The notes beneath the pieces are model-generated. The model saw only the letters and a program-made list of their open reading frames with translations, was not told where the DNA came from and did not search any database. Below are positions 27,015 to 36,007 of a DNA stretch of 64,000 nucleotides, in pieces. Source of the DNA: Deltaproteobacteria bacterium (GTDB lineage Bacteria; Myxococcota; Myxococcia; Myxococcales; Anaeromyxobacteraceae). Within the stretch, counting starts at the first letter, position 1. Every line of letters begins with the position of its first letter. The DNA lies in the NCBI GenBank assembly GCA_016214955.1, contig JACRMN010000022.1:62001-126000 (forward strand). The letters are read 5' to 3'. Position numbers and translations under genes: made by a program.

Positions 27015-29378
27015 CTACTCCAGGCAGGTGCAGCCGGTCATGGTCCCGGTGCAGACCTCGCCCACGTCGTTGCCGCAGAAGCCGACGCAGCAGGGCACGG
27101 TGGTGCTGCAGGGCGCGCCCATGTCGGCGCAGACGGTGGCCGAGCCGCAGGTGCCGCTGGTGGCGCCGGGCGGAACGTTGCACACCGTCCCGGCGCAGCA
27201 GTCGGCGTCGGCGGTGCAGGCGCCGCCCGAGGCCACGCAGGGCGTGGCGCACACGTGGCCGTTCGGGTCGCAGAAGTGGGAGCAGCACTGGCCGTCGGAG
27301 GTGCAGGCGGTGCCGCTGGGCACGCAGGCAACGCAGGTCGCACCGACGCAGAGCGTGCTGCAGCACTCGCCGCCGGCGGCGCAGCCCTGGCCGGTGGCGG
27401 TGCACCCGGAGGTGGGCTGGCCGCACTTCCACCCCCCGGCGCCGTCGTCGATGCAGGAGCCGGGGGCGCAGCAGGAGGTGTCGCCGGCCCCGCTGCAGGG
27501 GGCGTTGGCCGCCAGGCAGCTTCCGCCCGGGGCGCAGTGCAGCACGCCGCTGGCGTCGGGGACGCAGGGGGAGCCGTCGCAGCACTGGTCGCGGAACTGG
27601 CAGACGCTGGCCGGCCCGGTGCCCGGCGGGATGCAGCAGGCCGGGTTGCCGGGGTCGTAGCCGGTGGGGCACTGGGTGCAGTCGTTGTTGGGGCAGCCGC
27701 CGAAGCAGCGGTAGATCCCGTTGCCGTCGGGCTTGCACACCGCCTTCTTGCCGTCGCAGCAGTTCTGCGAGGCGTTGACGGCGCCGCTGCCGCCGCAGAT
27801 GTTGCCCGGAGGATTGCAGGCGGTGCCGCCGGTGCAGCGGAAGTCGTCCTTGGTGCTGGTGTCGTTGTCGGGCGGCGCCGGGTGCCTGCCGGCCCGATCG
27901 CAGAAGACGCCGTAGGGGTTGCTGGAGGTGTGGAGCGCGTCGGGCGAGCCACCGCAGCAGGCCGCGGTGGAGTCGCAGTAGTCGCCGGTCATGCGGCAGC
28001 CGCTGGCGGGCTGGCAGACCTTGGCGCCCGAGCCCATGTCCAGGCACAGCCGCGTGCAGCAGTTGGTGCCGCTGTCACAGGGATTGCCGTCCTGGGTGCA
28101 GCTCCCGGGCATCTGCTGGCAGCGGCCGGGGCTGGAGAGGCTGGTGTCGCAGACGCCGGAGCAGCACTCCTCGTTGCGGTAGCAGACGTCGAAGTAGGCG
28201 TGGCAGGTGAAGGAGGAGGTGCAGACCCCGCCCTGGCAGCTGGCCGAGCAGCAGTCGGCGCCGGTGGCGCAGGCGTTCCCCAGGGTGGTGCAGCCGCTGC
28301 CGCCGGGCAGGGCCGCGCAGGCGCCGCCGGTGCAGAGGCCGCTGCAGCACTCGGTGGCGGCGGCACAGGTGGCCGCCAGCTGCTTGCAGGTCGAGGTGGA
28401 GCAGGTGCCGGCGGTGCACTGCAGGCTGCAGCACTCGCCGGAGCTGGTGCAGGGCTCACCGCTGGCGGCGCAGAAGGCGCCGGCCAGGCAGGTGCCGCCG
28501 CTGCCGCAGAAGGCGCTGCAGCAGTCGGCGCCGCCCTGGCAGGCGGCCCCGTTGGCGGCGCACTGGGTGGAGGGGTTGGCGCAGGCGCCGCCCTGGCACA
28601 GGCCGGAGCAGCAGTCCTGGCTCTGGCCGCAGGCGCCCGCCAGCTCGAGGCAAGTGCCGGATGGCGCGGTGCAGAGGCCGTTGGCGCAGGCGTTGGTGCA
28701 GCAGTCGGCCTTGGCGGCACAGGCGGCCCCGGCGGCGCCGCAGCTCCCGGCGGCCGCGCACAGGTCGCCGGCGCAGGCCAGCGAGCAGCACTGCGACGGG
28801 AGCGTGCAGGGCTGGCCGGTGGCGGTGCAGGTGGCCGGCGCGGCGCAGACGTTCCCGGTTCCGCAGACCAGCCCCACGCAGCAGTCGGCGTCGCCGGCGC
28901 AGGCCCCGCTCGCCGGGCTGCAGGAGGCGGGCGCGGTGCAGACGTTGGCGAGGCAGGAGTCGGCGGCGTTGCAGCAGGGCAGGCTGCCCGAGCAGGCCTC
29001 GCCGGTGGCGCCGCAGCGTGCCGGCGCCACGCAGGTGCCGCCGGTGCAGGTGTCGGCGCCGCTGCAGCAGGGCACGGACCCCGAGCAGAGGCCGCCGGTG
29101 GGGCCGCAGGTGGCTGGCGCGGTGCAGGTCCCGGACTGGCAGGTGTCGGCCGCGCTGCAGCAGGGGTGCGCGGCGCAGCTCGAGCCGGTGCCGGAGCAGG
29201 TGGTCGGCGCGGTGCAGGTGCCGGCGACACAGACCTCGCCCGTACAGCAGGCCTGGCCGGCGCCGCAGGAGCCGCCGGTCGGGCAGGAGGGCGGCGCCGC
29301 GGGCTCGGTCCGCGACTTCCCGCAGCCCCCGGCGATGGCGAGCCCGAGCAGGACGGCGACCAGGCTGTGGCGCAACAT
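27015..29378 (-). CDS. Giant cysteine-rich lipoprotein with tandem knottin-like modules
   Basis: The 787-residue product starts with a lipoprotein signal (VAVLLGLAIAGGC, lipid cysteine C19). The mature part contains 139 cysteines by my count (about 18%), including 23 CC pairs. They fall in tandem modules of about 30-36 residues with order C-x6-C-x4/5-CC-x3/5-C-x4/5-C, for example CGPTGGLCSGSVPCCSGADT and CAANGAACQGGADCCSAFCG. That C-C-CC-C-C order is the six-cysteine framework of inhibitor-cystine-knot mini-proteins such as conotoxins. The middle (about residues 490-640) diverges and has longer loops. Between cysteines the residues are Ala/Gly/Ser/Thr. A surface stalk, metal binder, adhesin or inhibitor array are possible; none is shown. 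No adjacent disulfide isomerase. Confidence 0.78.
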   Translation of the reverse strand: MLRHSLVAVLLGLAIAGGCGKSRTEPAAPPSCPTGGSCGAGQACCTGEVCVAGTCTAPTTCSGTGSSCAAHPCCSAADTCQSGTCTAPATCGPTGGLCSGSVPCCSGADTCTGGTCVAPARCGATGEACSGSLPCCNAADSCLANVCTAPASCSPASGACAGDADCCVGLVCGTGNVCAAPATCTATGQPCTLPSQCCSLACAGDLCAAAGSCGAAGAACAAKADCCTNACANGLCTAPSGTCLELAGACGQSQDCCSGLCQGGACANPSTQCAANGAACQGGADCCSAFCGSGGTCLAGAFCAASGEPCTSSGECCSLQCTAGTCSTSTCKQLAATCAAATECCSGLCTGGACAALPGGSGCTTLGNACATGADCCSASCQGGVCTSSFTCHAYFDVCYRNEECCSGVCDTSLSSPGRCQQMPGSCTQDGNPCDSGTNCCTRLCLDMGSGAKVCQPASGCRMTGDYCDSTAACCGGSPDALHTSSNPYGVFCDRAGRHPAPPDNDTSTKDDFRCTGGTACNPPGNICGGSGAVNASQNCCDGKKAVCKPDGNGIYRCFGGCPNNDCTQCPTGYDPGNPACCIPPGTGPASVCQFRDQCCDGSPCVPDASGVLHCAPGGSCLAANAPCSGAGDTSCCAPGSCIDDGAGGWKCGQPTSGCTATGQGCAAGGECCSTLCVGATCVACVPSGTACTSDGQCCSHFCDPNGHVCATPCVASGGACTADADCCAGTVCNVPPGATSGTCGSATVCADMGAPCSTTVPCCVGFCGNDVGEVCTGTMTGCTCLE

Positions 29379-29579
29379 GGAGGTACCCTCGCTCCCGCAC
29401 CCGGATTACAGCATGACCCGCGCCGCGCCGCCCTGCTCGCGGCGCTGCCGGTGTGGGGTTCCGGCGCACATGAGCCGATCCGCCGCAGCCGGCGGGCGGG
29501 CGCCCTTCGGAGCCGCGCTTCCATGCAGCGGCTGCCGGGACCGCGGGCACGGAGCGCCAGGCGCCCGGGCGCCGGGCCG

Positions 29580-30452
29580 TCAGGCGTCGTAGCGGATGTC
29601 GCCGGCGCCGGCGGCATCGTAGCCGGCGATGGCGCCCACCTCGGCGCGGAAGGCCGCTCCCTGGGCGGCCTCGCAGAGCCGCACCACGCGCCGGTCGCCC
29701 AGGTCGCGGGCCTTGACGATGAGCCCGTAGGCCTCGGTGGCGAGCGGCAGGAAGGGCAGCCCCAGCCGCTCACCCCAGGCGCGGGAGGCGAGCCCGGCGT
29801 CGGCGCGGCCGGCGGCCACGGCGCAGGCCACCTCGAGGTGCGAGTCGAGGAGCAGCGCGCGGCGGTGCACCCGCTCCGGGCTTTGCCCTTCGCGCCGGAG
29901 CGCCGCGTCCAGGTAGGAGCGCAGCCCCGCGGAGGGCGGGCGCGACGCCAGCCGCAGCCGGCCCAGCTCCTTGAGCCGCGGCGCCCGGCCGCCGGCGCGC
30001 CCCACCAGGCCCACCTCGCGGCTCACCAGGTGGATGCGGGCGATCCGGTCGGCACCGAGGTGCGAGGGGAACCCGCCGGCGTGCGCCCCGGCAGCGAGGA
30101 CGGCGCCGGCACGGAGCAGCTCGGCGCCGCTGCGGTTGTCGGCCTGGACGAAGCCGGCCAGCGGCGGGCCCCGGAGGTTGGCGAGGCGCAGCAGCGCCAG
30201 CACGGCGATGTCGCCGTTGGCGGCCACCAGGGAGGGCGGGCCGGCGTCGGGCGCCGGGACGAGCCGCTCGGCGGCCGCTGGGCCTTCCTCGCCGCCGCCC
30301 GACCAGGCGAGCACGTCGGCGCGGGAGAAGCGCCACTCGCCACCCACGCGGCGGGCCGGCAGCCCCTTCCTGAGAAGCCGGTAGACGTGCTTGGGGTGGA
30401 CGCGCAGCAGCGCGGCGACCTCCCGGGTCCGGAGCAGGGGCTCGGCTGCCAT
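29580..30452 (-). CDS. Transcriptional regulator: excisionase-type HTH plus molybdate-type PBP domain
   Basis: The 290-residue product joins an N-terminal excisionase/MerR-like helix-turn-helix (LLRTREVAALLRVHPKHVYR, ending GEWRFSRADVLAW) to a periplasmic-binding-protein-like domain (residues about 75-285, related to the PF12727 group). Such HTH-PBP proteins regulate molybdate or tungstate transport in several anaerobes. The divergent modABC operon starts 148 bases away, supporting a role as its Mo sensor in place of ModE, which is not seen in the window. ATG at 30452 chosen over an upstream in-frame ATG because MAAEPLLRTREVAALL is a typical start. Confidence 0.75.
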   Translation of the reverse strand: MAAEPLLRTREVAALLRVHPKHVYRLLRKGLPARRVGGEWRFSRADVLAWSGGGEEGPAAAERLVPAPDAGPPSLVAANGDIAVLALLRLANLRGPPLAGFVQADNRSGAELLRAGAVLAAGAHAGGFPSHLGADRIARIHLVSREVGLVGRAGGRAPRLKELGRLRLASRPPSAGLRSYLDAALRREGQSPERVHRRALLLDSHLEVACAVAAGRADAGLASRAWGERLGLPFLPLATEAYGLIVKARDLGDRRVVRLCEAAQGAAFRAEVGAIAGYDAAGAGDIRYDA

Positions 30453-30560
30453 GGGCGCCGGATGATACCAGCGCCCCGGGGCCGCCCGGGCCGTCAAGCG
30501 GCCGGAGCCGCGGCCCGCCCCTTGCAGCGTCTTGGCTGAAGGATCCGGGTATGGTGTACC

Positions 30561-30579
30561 TTGTTGATCCCTATTGTTG
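30561..30579. promoter_or_regulatory. Direct repeat in the regulator/modA intergenic region
   Basis: TTGTTG occurs at 30561-30566 and 30574-30579, a 13-base period, just upstream of modA in the only AT-rich part of the divergent region. It could be part of a regulator site or promoter. Weak evidence. Confidence 0.25.
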
Positions 30580-30599
30580 CCTTTGGGAGCTCACCGACG

Positions 30600-31364
30600 A
30601 TGAAGCGCTTCCTCCTCGCCGCCGCCCTGCTGGCCGCCGCCCACGCCGGTGCCGCCGGGCCCCGGCGCCACCTCGCCGCGGCGGCCGCCGCCAGCCTCAA
30701 GGCCGCGGCCGAGGAGCTGAGTCGGGGCTTCGAGGCCGAGCAGCCGGGCGTGGAGGTGGCGCTGACGCTGGGCGCCTCCGGGACCTTCTTCGCGCAGATC
30801 CAGAACGGCGCCCCGTTCGATCTCTTCCTCTCCGCCGACCGCGAGTACCCTCGGAAGGTGGTGGCCGCCGGCCTCGCGTCCGCCGACGACGAGAAGGTCT
30901 ACGCCTTCGGCAAGCTGGTGGCCTGGCTCCCGCCCGGCTCGGCGCTCGACCTGCGGAGCCGCGGCCTCGTCGCCCTTGCCGATCCCTCCGTGAAGCGGAT
31001 CGCCCTCGCCAACCCGGCGGTGGCCCCCTTCGGCCGCGCCGCCGAGGCCGCCCTCCGCGCCGCCGGCGTCCACGACGCGGTGAAGGCGAAGCTGGTCCTG
31101 GGCACCAGCGCCTCCCAGGCGGCCCAGTTCGCCACCACCGGCGCCGCCGACGTCGCCTTCCTCCCCATGTCGCTCACCTTCGGCGGGGAGCTCGCCGGCG
31201 GCAGGGTGGTCGCCGTCCCGGAGGAGCTCTACCCGCGCATCGAGCAGTCGGGCGTGGTCCTCGGCTCGGCCAGGGAGCCGGCCCTGGCCCGCGCCTTCCT
31301 GGCCTTCGTCACCGGGGCGAAGGGGCGCGCCATCCTCGCCAGGTACGGCTACGGCCTCCCCTGA
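30600..31364 (+). CDS. modA: Molybdate ABC transporter, substrate-binding protein
   Basis: The 254-residue product has a signal peptide (residues 1-18) and the type II periplasmic-binding fold of ModA. Characteristic segments are AAAASLKAAAEELSRGFEAE, TLGASGTFFAQIQNGAPFDL, FLSADREYPRKVV and, later, LGTSASQAAQFATTGAADVAF. The oxyanion is bound by conserved Ser and backbone NH groups in the ASLK and GASGT loops, both present. It is the first gene of modABC; modB starts four bases after its stop codon. Tungstate transport is an alternative substrate choice. Confidence 0.9.
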   Translation: MKRFLLAAALLAAAHAGAAGPRRHLAAAAAASLKAAAEELSRGFEAEQPGVEVALTLGASGTFFAQIQNGAPFDLFLSADREYPRKVVAAGLASADDEKVYAFGKLVAWLPPGSALDLRSRGLVALADPSVKRIALANPAVAPFGRAAEAALRAAGVHDAVKAKLVLGTSASQAAQFATTGAADVAFLPMSLTFGGELAGGRVVAVPEELYPRIEQSGVVLGSAREPALARAFLAFVTGAKGRAILARYGYGLP

Positions 31365-31367
31365 CCC

Positions 31368-32042
31368 GTGGACCCCTCCGCCCTCCTCCTCTCGGCCGAG
31401 CTGGCCGCCCTGACCACGGTGGTGCTGCTCGCCGTGGGGCTGCCGCTCGCCTGGTGGCTCGTCCAGAGCCGCTTCCCCGGCAAGTTCCTGGTGGAGGCGG
31501 TGGTGGCGCTGCCGCTGGTGCTCCCGCCCACGGTCCTCGGCTTCTACCTGCTCACCGGGCTCGGGCCGCACAGCGCGGCGGGCCGGCTCTTCACCGCCGT
31601 GGCCGGCCACCCCTTCCCCTTCTCCTTCGAGGGGCTGCTCCTCGCCTCGGTGCTCTACAGCCTGCCCTTCGCCGTGCAGCCCTTCGCCGGCGCGCTGGCG
31701 GGCGTGGACCGTCGCCTGGTGGAGGCCTCCCACACGCTCGGCGTCTCGCCGCTCGCCACCTTCTTCCGCGTGACGCTCCCCCTCGCCTGGCCCGGCGTGC
31801 TGGCTGGCGCGGTCCTGACCTTCGCCCACACCCTCGGCGAGTTCGGCGTGGTGCTGATGGTGGGCGGCAACATCCCCGGCCGGACCCGCACCCTCGCGGT
31901 GGCCATCTTCGACCACGTCGAGGCGCTGGAGTACGGCGCCGCCCACCGCACCGCCGCCCTGCTCCTCGCCGTCTCCTTCGCGGTGCTGGCCCTCGTCTAC
32001 GCCCTGCAGCGCCGCCCCTCCTTCCGATGGAACGATCGCTGA
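31368..32042 (+). CDS. modB: Molybdate ABC transporter, permease
   Basis: The 224-residue membrane protein has about five transmembrane helices and the ABC-permease EAA loop ASHTLGVSPLATFFRVTLPL followed by HTLGEFGVVLMVGGNIPGRT, the ModB signature. It forms the membrane channel with ModA and ModC. The GTG start lies 3 bases after the modA stop, and the last 16 bases overlap modC, so the three proteins are made in step. Confidence 0.93.
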   Translation: MDPSALLLSAELAALTTVVLLAVGLPLAWWLVQSRFPGKFLVEAVVALPLVLPPTVLGFYLLTGLGPHSAAGRLFTAVAGHPFPFSFEGLLLASVLYSLPFAVQPFAGALAGVDRRLVEASHTLGVSPLATFFRVTLPLAWPGVLAGAVLTFAHTLGEFGVVLMVGGNIPGRTRTLAVAIFDHVEALEYGAAHRTAALLLAVSFAVLALVYALQRRPSFRWNDR

Positions 32043-33118
32043 CCTTCCGGCTGCTGCGCCGCTTCCCCCGGGGGCCCACCGTGGCCGCCGAGGCCCGGCT
32101 GCCGCTCGACGCCGCACCGGTGACGGTGCTCCTCGGCCCCTCGGGCTCGGGCAAGACGACGGTGCTGCGGTCGCTCGCCGGCCTGGATCGGCCCGACGAG
32201 GGCGCCATCGACTTCGCCGGCCAGACCTGGTTCGACGCCGCCCGCGGCCTCCACCTCCCACCCCAGGCCCGCGGCGTCGGGCTGCTCTTCCAGGACCACG
32301 CCCTCTTCCCCCACCTCTCGGTGCGGGCCAACCTGGCCTACGGCCTCCACCGGCTCCCGGCAGGCGAGCGGGCGGCGCGGGTGGCGGAGGTGGCCGGGCG
32401 GCTGGGCGTCGAGGCGCTGCTCGACCGCCGGCCGGCGCAGCTCTCCGGCGGCCAGCGGCAGCGGGTGGCCCTGGCGCGGGCCCTGGCGCCGCGGCCGCGG
32501 CTCCTGCTCCTCGACGAGCCGCTCTCGGCGCTCGACGCCCCCACCCGCGAGGCGCTGCGCGGTGAGCTGCGCCACCTGCTGGAGCAGAGCGGCGTACCGG
32601 CCATCGTCGTCACCCACGACCGCGTCGAGGCCCTGGCCCTCGGCGACCGGCTGGCGGTGCTGGCCGGCGGCGCCATCCGCCAGATCGGGCCGGTGCACGA
32701 GGTCTTCTCCCAGCCGGTGGACGCCGTGGTGGCGCTGGCGGTGGGCACCGAGAACGTCTTCCCGGCGCGGCTGCTGCGGCGCGAGGCCGGGCTGGTGGTG
32801 GTGGGAGCCGGGCCGGTGGAGCTGGTGGCGGTGGACCCGGGCGGACTGGCGGGCGAGGCCTACGCCTGCGTCCGCGCCGAGGAGGTGGTGCTGGAGCCTC
32901 CCGTCGGGGGCGACAGCTCCGCCCGCAACCGGCTCCACGGCGCGGTGGCCTGGCGCCGCGACGAGGGTCCGCTGGTGCGCGTGGCGGTGGACTGCGGGCT
33001 GCGCCTGGTGGCGCTCGTCACCCGCGCCAGCGCCGAGCGGCTCGGGCTGCAGCCGGGGCGGCCGGTGGCCGCCTCGGTGAAGGCGCCGAGCGTCCGGGTC
33101 GTGCCGCGGCAGGACTAG
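32027..33118 (+). CDS. modC: Molybdate ABC transporter, ATPase
   Basis: The 363-residue ATPase has Walker A GPSGSGKTT (residues 37-45), Q-loop LFQDHALFPHLSV, signature LSGGQRQRVALARAL, Walker B LLLLDEPLSALDAP and the switch histidine VVTHD. The last 70 residues look like a TOBE/Mop-type molybdate-binding domain, as in ModC (NRLHGAVAWRRDEG ... SVKAPSVRVVP). The ATG at 32027 lies inside modB, a 16-base overlap. A 16-base perfect palindrome lies just downstream. Confidence 0.93.
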   Translation: MERSLTFRLLRRFPRGPTVAAEARLPLDAAPVTVLLGPSGSGKTTVLRSLAGLDRPDEGAIDFAGQTWFDAARGLHLPPQARGVGLLFQDHALFPHLSVRANLAYGLHRLPAGERAARVAEVAGRLGVEALLDRRPAQLSGGQRQRVALARALAPRPRLLLLDEPLSALDAPTREALRGELRHLLEQSGVPAIVVTHDRVEALALGDRLAVLAGGAIRQIGPVHEVFSQPVDAVVALAVGTENVFPARLLRREAGLVVVGAGPVELVAVDPGGLAGEAYACVRAEEVVLEPPVGGDSSARNRLHGAVAWRRDEGPLVRVAVDCGLRLVALVTRASAERLGLQPGRPVAASVKAPSVRVVPRQD

Positions 33119-33131
33119 ATCGGGCTTCGGA

Positions 33132-33147
33132 ATCCGGGATCCCGGAT
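33132..33147. repeat. Perfect 16-base palindrome between convergent genes
   Basis: ATCCGGGATCCCGGAT is a perfect inverted repeat with no spacer, 14 bases after the modC stop and 33 bases before the stop of the convergent serine hydrolase. It has no T-run, so it may act as an mRNA 3' end or protein site rather than a classical terminator. Confidence 0.6.
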
Positions 33148-33179
33148 CGCGACCTGGCGGTGTGGGCGCCCGGAGCCGC

Positions 33180-34499
<1,320 letters not shown>

Positions 34500-34692
34500 G
34501 CGCGGTCCTTTCGACACGGAAAGTGAACGGCGGCCCGGACGGTAACAAGATCGAGCGCGCCCCGGAACGCCCCCACCCGGGACCAGATGGGCCGCTCCCG
34601 CCGGGGACCGCCGCCCGCCGCCGGCCGTGGGCCAGGCCGCCCGGCGCTCCGTCTTGACCGCGGGGCCGGCCTCCTCTACTCCTGCGCTGCAC

Positions 34693-35817
34693 ATGGTCGA
34701 TCCCCTGGCGCCGCTGCTCGCCGACGGCATCGTCGACGAGGTCCTCTCCCGGCTGAAGAGCGGCAAGGAGGCCGATCTGTGGCTGGTTCGCCACGGCGCC
34801 GAGATCGTGGCCGCCAAGGTGTACAAGGCCCGCCAGGCCCGCAGCTTCCGCAACCGCTCCGCCTACCAGGAGGGGCGCCAGGTCCGCGACTCCCGCACCC
34901 AGCGGGCCATGGACAGGGGCAGCCGGTTCGGGAAGGCGGCCGAGGAGGAGGCCTGGAAGAGCAAGGAGGCCGACGCGCTCCACGCCCTGCACGCCGCCGG
35001 CGTGCGGGTGCCCCGGCCGGTGCTCTTCTACGAGGGCGTGCTCCTCATGGAGCTGGTGGTGGACGAGGCCGGCCATCCGGCCCCGCGGCTGGTGGACGCC
35101 CGGGTGGCGCGGGAGCGGGCGGCGGCGCTCTACGCCGACCTGCGGGGACAGGCCATCCGCATGCTCACCTGCGATCTCATCCACGGCGACCTCTCGCCCT
35201 ACAACGTGCTGCTGGGGCGCGACGGCCCGGTGGTCATCGACTTTCCCCAGGTGATCGGGGCCGCGCACAACAGCCAGGCCGAGGGCTTCTTCCGCCGCGA
35301 CCTGGAGAACCTGCGCCGCTTCTTCGCCGCGCTCGACCCGGCGCTGCTCCGCGCCGCCGGCGACGCCCGCGAGATCTGGCGCGCCTACGTGCGGCGCGAG
35401 CTCACCCCCGACTTCGCTCCCACCGGCCGCGCCGAGGAACCGCCCCAGCGCCAGCCGCGCGAGGAGCAGCGCGGCCCGGCGCGGGGCGAGGGCCACCCGC
35501 GGGCGGGCGCGCCTCAGCGGCAGCGGCAGCGGGAGCGGGCACCGCACCCGCAGGGGCCGCAGCAGCACGCCCGGCACCGGCCCGAGCGCGGCGGCCGCCC
35601 CGGCCCGGGACCCGAGGTGATCCGGGTCGGGCGCCCGGCGCCCGGGGCGACCCCGGCACCCGGCCACGCCCTGCCGCAGCACGGTGCCTCGCGCCCCGCT
35701 CCTCCCCAGGGCGGCGCGGGCCACGGCGCTCCGCAGCGCGGCCCGCCGGCCTCGGGCGCGCCCGGCGCCGAGGGGGCGCCCGGCCATCGCCGCCGTCGTC
35801 GCCGCCGCCGCCGCTGA
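34693..35817 (+). CDS. RIO-family protein kinase with long basic disordered tail
   Basis: The N-terminal 250 residues of this 374-residue protein form a RIO1-like kinase: SGKEADLW near residue 23, ATP lysine K42 in AAKVYKA, catalytic loop LIHGDLSPYNVLL with D166 and N171, and metal Asp D183 in VIDFPQ. RIO kinases act in ribosome maturation in archaea and eukaryotes; bacterial roles are largely unknown. The last 120 residues are Pro/Arg/Gln/Gly-rich, probably disordered, and end in a run of ten arginines, which suggests binding to RNA or ribosomes. ATG at 34693 follows the weak upstream region; a longer start at 34627 is less likely. Confidence 0.83.
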   Translation: MVDPLAPLLADGIVDEVLSRLKSGKEADLWLVRHGAEIVAAKVYKARQARSFRNRSAYQEGRQVRDSRTQRAMDRGSRFGKAAEEEAWKSKEADALHALHAAGVRVPRPVLFYEGVLLMELVVDEAGHPAPRLVDARVARERAAALYADLRGQAIRMLTCDLIHGDLSPYNVLLGRDGPVVIDFPQVIGAAHNSQAEGFFRRDLENLRRFFAALDPALLRAAGDAREIWRAYVRRELTPDFAPTGRAEEPPQRQPREEQRGPARGEGHPRAGAPQRQRQRERAPHPQGPQQHARHRPERGGRPGPGPEVIRVGRPAPGATPAPGHALPQHGASRPAPPQGGAGHGAPQRGPPASGAPGAEGAPGHRRRRRRRRR

Positions 35818-36007
35818 CGCCGCTGCCACCGCCCCGCGGATCCACCCGGGATGCGGGGTGGATCCTACACTTGCCGTGCGGGGCGAAGACCACCCGGCGC
35901 GCCCGCGCCCATCGAGGTGGCCCCGCGGCGCGGCGGCTTATCGGACCAGGCCCCCCGTGCCGAGGGGAGGGCAGGCGCCGGAGGACCAGGCGTCCCCCGG
36001 GAGCCCC

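Noticed and set aside
27255-30539. Open frame of 1094 codons on the plus strand across the cysteine-rich gene
   Set aside because: It is antisense to the lipoprotein with a signal peptide and ordered cysteines; its product is Ala/Gly/Val-rich low complexity with no domain, and it also covers the regulator gene.
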